This document shows, one piece after another, positions 59,113-64,000 of a stretch of DNA of 64,000 bases. The notes beneath the pieces are model-generated. The model was not told the DNA's origin and made no database searches. It saw only the letters and a program-made list of their open reading frames with translations. Numbering within the stretch: position 1 is the stretch's first letter; each line of letters starts with the position of its first letter. The position numbers were made by a program, and so were the translations under genes. This DNA comes from Smallanthus sonchifolius (taxonomy: Eukaryota > Streptophyta > Magnoliopsida > Asterales > Asteraceae), in assembly GCA_023525975.1 (NCBI GenBank), contig CM042044.1, forward strand, positions 15,734,501 through 15,798,500. Reading direction: 5' to 3'.

Positions 59113-59192
59113 TGAGGTTAAGGCCGAATGGTCAACGAGTGTGTTGCGTTAAGGATAGGCGTGCGTTCGAATCCCTACCATCGATTTTTTTT
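59113..59192 (+). mobile_element. tRNA-like sequence, SINE head candidate
   Basis: AAGGCCGAATGGTCAACG resembles a tRNA A box region (Ser/Leu type), and GTGCGTTCGAATCCC resembles a B box about 40 bp downstream, followed by CATCGA and a T run. It cannot fold as a normal tRNA by eye, so a tRNA-derived SINE or tRNA relic is the likelier reading. Confidence 0.4.
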
Positions 59193-60239
59193 CATTTTAA
59201 AAAGTGGTTTTATTATGATTGTCATGAAATCTGTCGGAAATTACTGACAAATATGCTAGTTTGTTGGTAATTGCCGAGGGATTTCAATAACTTCTACCCC
59301 ACCCAATACGTTAATGGGTCTTGTAATGTGTTTCCAACGGAATACATTAACAAATAGGTACCAACAACCAAACTAATTGAAGACATGTCTGAATGGATTT
59401 TCAACGGAATACATTAACATATCCACTAAGTACACATTAACGAGTCTTTATTAATGTGTTACTGGGTTGGTTAGAACATATGTTTATTATACCAAACCAA
59501 TTAACAAATAGGTGTCAACAAACAAACTAAATAGACATGTAAATAACGCGAATTACATTTTATTTTGAGATCTCACATATAAATTAGAGTATAATGTCCC
59601 CTGGTCCGCATGCATTAACATAGACCACTAGTGTGTTAGTTACGCATTCTTTAATTTCTACATGTGTGCACATGCACGTCCCTATGGCTTGGCTAAGGCA
59701 ACACGAGGGATATGTTCGCATATATTTATATGTGAGCCCACCTGTTCCTTTGTTGACTTTGGACATAAAGAATTGAATAATAACCTCTATATGTATGTGC
59801 ATGGCATATGCAATTGTCGTTCTACATTCTGAGACCACCAATTTCAACCCAATATAGTGTGCAGACATGGGTAAAATAACTAACTACTCTAGGTACGGGT
59901 GTGCCTATACATTCCGAGCCCAGAAATTCTAACCTCATCCTCTGTGCCCATGTAAGAATACACACCTATGCTGGAGTATTTATATTCGGACACCACCAAT
60001 TTCAATATAGACGCTAACAACGATTTGCCATGTTTATAACTCTTCTCACACACTATATCTAAACTACGACCCGCTCAAATTGCATATTCAAAGTTGCGTT
60101 CACCATATGTTTTTTTCCCGAGACCAGCAATTCCAAATATTATGTGTGGTGTATATTCATTCTTCAGCACTAGAGTATAGAAATGAAAATGAAAATCTAT
60201 TTTGGTCGAAAACTATTTCGACCGAAAACTCTTTTGTTC
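59193..60239. repeat. Degenerate short repeats, no gene
   Basis: Repeated phrases include AATACATTAACA and AACAAATAGGT..CAACAA at about 59340-59375 and 59505-59530, and ACACCACCAATTTCAATATA or a close variant at about 59830 and 59990. No gene is supported. Confidence 0.45.
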
Positions 60240-60244
60240 AAAAC

Positions 60245-62797
60245 TGTCACACCCCCAAAATCCACTAACGGAGTTTTACCGTTAGGGGCGTGACATAACA
60301 GGATCTCAGTCATTAGTTACGTTGAACGACTCTATATGAGTTTAATAAAAACCACTAGTATTGCTCATAGTCACGATGCAACACTAGTAATGAAAATACT
60401 GATTTAATGTAAGACTTGCGGAAGCGAAAAGTAAATGAAAAACATGCGCTAAAACAATTGCGCCAAAAGTAAATAAACCAACAATAAATAAAGTAAATAA
60501 TTCTTGAGTTTGAAAATGATGGACTTCAAATGCATGCATGCCTTAGCTCGTGTTTGTACCTTAATGACCTGAGAAAACATGCTAAAACGTGTCAACACTA
60601 GGTTGGTGAGTTCACAGGTTTATATGTTTGTAAAGCTTACTAGATAATACCGTATTCAATTATATCATAGGTAGCTAACCTAGTACATGTTACTAAAGCG
60701 TTTCGACACCGAAGCTGACTGTCTGTATGTTTGAACTGCCTTCCACCATGACTATCACAATCAATGGTAAATGTTTAGGTAAATGTTACACCCGTTCGAC
60801 TACCTGTCGAGTTAGCGCGACTAACGCGGGTGGGGCTTGTCAGTGCCCAGTAGTACTACTCAAGATTTCCTCGCTAACCCATATACTAACGGTTCGATAA
60901 GTAAGGACTTTCGTGATATGTTTGCGCTTAGTACACAAGTGATATAAAAGAAACGTAAGATCTAAATGTTCGTACCCATGTTTTCTCCCCCAAGTTTAAA
61001 ACGTAAGAAAAGGGGCCGTGAAACTCACCTTAGAGTATGTGCGTAAGAAAGCGAATCTAAAATGCTTGACGACTAACTGCCACCTATAAACACCGGTTTA
61101 TAAGTGTATGTTCGTGCAAGTTGATACAAACCCTAAGTATCCAAACAATCCCATTGTTTTAAGGGTTTAGAAAAGTTTGTAAGTTTGACTCATGTTTGAC
61201 CAAGTTTGACCCGACGACCCGTTGGTGACCCGTTTAAATGATTTAATGTTTGTTCAGTACAATACTTCTATATTATACACAAATGATCATGCTGTAACAC
61301 TTAGCAACAAATCCTTATTGTTCTAATCAAACAAGCAAAGTTTCCAAAAATAGAAAGTTTCCAAAAATAGCAGGTTTCTATAAATAGCAGGTTTCCAAAA
61401 ATAGCAGGTTTGTTCGGGACTCATGTTTCCTGGAAACTATCATCATTGATATATTTGTAGTATTACTCTAACATGTTCTAGTTCATCATATCACATAACA
61501 ATTGCATAGAACTAAACATGTACGTCACAATTCCAAGTAAAGTTTCCATCTTTAGTAACCTACGACTAGCATGCGTGATTTCAAACACCTAACACGTTAC
61601 AACAGGTTATTATGTCCTATCTATCATGTACCAATCATCAACTATATCAAGCATGTCTAAATAACAAGTGTTAACCATTTTTAACAATTAAAGTTTCCTT
61701 ATTTGGAAAGTTTGTAAAACCGGGTTATGTATTCAAAATTTGATTTCACAATTCATCTAACCATGTATCAACTAGCTCATAACCATCATCACATCATCCT
61801 AACTATGTCTAGCATGCAAGTTAGAAAACCTAAAAAGTTTCCTTTTTAAGTAACTTGTCCATTACATGCTCAAATCCCAAAATTAACACATCAAATCGAA
61901 TCTAAATCTTTCAACTAATATAATTACAACTATACAAATCATAATCCACGTCTAGCATGCGATTCCTATCCTTCACATAATCAAAAAGTTCCAATATTTA
62001 ACACGTTATCAATCACATGGATCTAGGGTTTTGCAATTAACCATAAAATCATCAAATACGTGTAAAACAATAACAAAGTTAACATTTTTATTATAAAGTT
62101 TCATGTTTGGATGAACTAGGGTTTGATCTAAAATTTAGGGATCAAAAAGTGACAGAATTGAACGAAACGACTTACGTAGAAACGTTAGGAATGTCGAGAG
62201 GAGTCCAAATACACGTTCAATTGCGAGATCGGAGATCGAACGATGGTCCTTTTGTTGCCTTGAAGTTTCGGTCGAGTGGGGTGAGGGTGAGAGGAGGTCG
62301 ACGGTTTCTAGGGGTGGTGGTTAGGGTTTATGTTTTTTTTTTTTTTATAAAAACTTATCCTTATCTAATGGTTAATGGGTTTTAAGATGGGCTTCTAGCT
62401 TAATTAAAGCCCATAGGCTCTAATTAATTAAATAATAACTATTTAATAATTAAAATCTTCGATTTATATTTTTATAAAAACTCCAATTTTTATAAAAATA
62501 TTGTATGCGGTTAATATTCGATAAACACATACGAAAACAGTAATATTCACATAATTCACGTAATCACATAAGATTATATAAAACTCGCAATTTATATAAA
62601 ATATAAATTATTAATGTTCGTAATATTAATGTTCGACTAATCACCAACGTTCCGGGTTAGACTCGAGTGCGATCCGATGTGTGCGATTAAATGCAATGTA
62701 CGTGCAACTAACTGAGTTAATGGAGTTTGAAATGAATAATGTTTGAACCAACGAGGTTTGAGTTAACGGAGTTAACCTGAAAATGTCGGATGTCACA
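60245..62797 (+). mobile_element. Large solo LTR (2,553 bp) with target duplication
   Basis: It begins TGTCACACCCCCAAAATCC and ends GTCGGATGTCACA (TGT..ACA). It is flanked by AAAAC at 60240-60244 and 62798-62802. Outside sequence on both sides belongs to one degenerate GAAAACTATTTCG repeat tract. There is no primer site, polypurine tract or pol coding inside. A solo LTR of a large-LTR family, probably Ty3/gypsy, fits. Strand is assumed. A 92-codon frame at 62107-62385 has no recognisable domain. Confidence 0.83.
61337..61412. repeat. Short tandem repeat inside the solo LTR
   Basis: About four copies of a 20-21-bp unit, TTTCCAAAAATAGCAGG with variants. Single scattered relatives of GTTTCC lie up to about 61850. 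Confidence 0.65.
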
Positions 62798-62802
62798 AAA
62801 AC

Positions 62803-63000
62803 TTCTTCTACTCGATAACTATTTCATTCGAAAACTTTTGTCCGAAAAACTAATTTATTCCAAAACGTTTGACCGAAAACTATTTCGTTTGAAAACGTTC
62901 CGTCCGAAATCTCTTTGTGTCTGAAATAATTTTTGGACACTTCATCGTTTTCGGACCATTAATTGAGTTTTCGGGCGATTCAACTGTTCTTGGCTAATCT
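62803..63000. repeat. Degenerate GAAAACTATTTCG repeat tract
   Basis: Several imperfect copies of CCGAAAACTATTTCG and TTCGAAAAC. The tract continues left of the solo LTR at about 60204-60244. Confidence 0.6.
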
Positions 63001-64000
63001 CGTCGTTTTTTATCCATGTTCTAATCTTATAACATCCAAAACTTATATCTAGCTTCCATGAAGCTATATATATATATACTTTTAGGACAATTCAAAATAA
63101 AAATCCTACATTTGAACGAAAATGCACCAAAAACCCTAAAACCTATTTTCATTCTAGAAATCAAAATCTAAGGAGGTTTTGTTACCTGTTTTCGCTCGAT
63201 CTTTTTTCTCCAACTTCTTATAGTCACTAGCAACGATCTAAGATCAAGTGTAGCGATCTCTCTCTAGACCTCTTTCTCTCTCTAAGGTGATTGAATGCAT
63301 GGAAAGAAGGAAAACTAGCGTTTTACCTCCCCTCCCACGCGATTTTCTTCAGCCCGAACCCGCTCGAGCCCGTTATCGTGTATATTCTTTCTTTATTTTC
63401 CTCGGAACCTTTTATTATTTTATCAAAATTTTTGGATGTTACAGGTGGCGTAGAAATATCGATTTTAATGTGGAATTTGCTTTAATGTTTTAAATTACCG
63501 ATTAGGGTCAAAAACATTTTGGACGAAGAGAAGCTTTATTCAAGTCGTGCAATTTTAATAAACCGATTTTACTGTTTACTTCGTGAAAACGCCTTTCAAC
63601 ACCGGATACGGTCCAATTTTAAATAATTTATTTAATCTAAATTGGTCGTCAATCGCCAACTATATTTTAAACTAATTAACTCTTTAATTAATTTAATTTT
63701 TTTTTAAATATAACTATTAAATTTAAAAGTCATGTTTTACTTTTAAATAAAAACACTTTTATTTAATAACCTTTCTGAGAAATCTTTTAAACATTTTACG
63801 TATCTCGTCGTTTTAAGATTGTGTAAAAAGTTTTTTAAATTACTTGCGGTTTAATTATTATCCTAAATAATGTCACAACCACAAAAATAAATAAAACATA
63901 GAAACCAAGCAACTATTAAATATTTTCCGGTTTCGTTCGAGCCATCAAACGAAAAATCAGACTGGTCTAAGGGATAACAAAATAAATATAAACTTGCTAT
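63001..64000. other. Gene-free right end
   Basis: A TA microsatellite lies at about 63066-63080, CT-rich DNA at 63255-63285 and AT-rich DNA beyond. The overlapping open frames at 63287-63493 show no known features. I see nothing else I can support. Confidence 0.5.

Noticed and set aside
59584..59868. 94-codon minus-strand frame
   Set aside because: It falls in degenerate short-repeat DNA without any recognisable domain.
63287..63493. Two overlapping 64-68-codon frames at the right end
   Set aside because: No known motifs, overlapping in different frames, and in repeat-like CT-rich and AT-rich DNA.

Overview
The window is nuclear DNA of a flowering plant. The evidence is spliced low-density genes with GT..AG introns, a two-exon plant-type serpin family, and a dense load of plant transposons (CACTA, Helitron, Ty1/copia, short LTR elements primed by initiator-Met tRNA, and an RRM-bearing LINE ORF1). 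The repeat families look like those of Asteraceae, but that is only an impression. I see no rRNA, functional tRNA or CRISPR array.

Layout. Positions 1-49.8 kb are a head-to-tail tandem repeat with a period of about 19,452 bp: copy 1 (1-19452), copy 2 (19453-38903) and a partial copy 3 (38904 to about 49.5-49.8 kb). Copies 1 and 2 look identical over most of their length. Copy 3 differs from them by roughly 15 scattered changes. Each full unit holds, in order: (i) the tail of a serpin pseudogene (serpin B) broken by a 3.8-kb CACTA element; (ii) a short Helitron; (iii) a copia gag fragment carrying a solo LTR; (iv) serpin A, with a truncated exon 1 and a large intact exon 2; (v) an unidentified two-exon gene fragment; (vi) two short LTR retroelements on the minus strand; (vii) a LINE ORF1 relic; (viii) a minus-strand Helitron-like element carrying a well-formed three-exon small gene of 79 codons; (ix) a thicket of nested Helitron ends; (x) the 5' half of the next serpin B.

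The third copy stops inside the short LTR retroelement. It passes into a local array of that retroelement (two exact 989-bp periods plus one complete element with 334-bp LTRs, to 53655). The natural period of the large repeat therefore ends in this retroelement, which suggests unequal recombination between directly repeated retroelement copies.

Positions 53.7-64 kb are single copy: degenerate repeats, a complete but dead Ty1/copia element (54563-58552, target duplication TCTTC), gene-poor DNA with a tRNA-like SINE candidate, and a 2.55-kb solo LTR (60245-62797, target duplication AAAAC).

Function. The only host-type coding sequences with credible potential are serpin A exon 2 (three identical copies) and the small three-exon gene (two copies). 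Serpin A probably does not make a full-length inhibitor: about 60 residues of exon 1 are missing, the predicted P1-P1' is Ser-Ser, and the C-terminus has been replaced by a hydrophobic tail. I found no wholly new molecular system. The notable features are the recent segmental amplification of a serpin locus, the retroelement array at its edge, and the Helitron-borne small gene.
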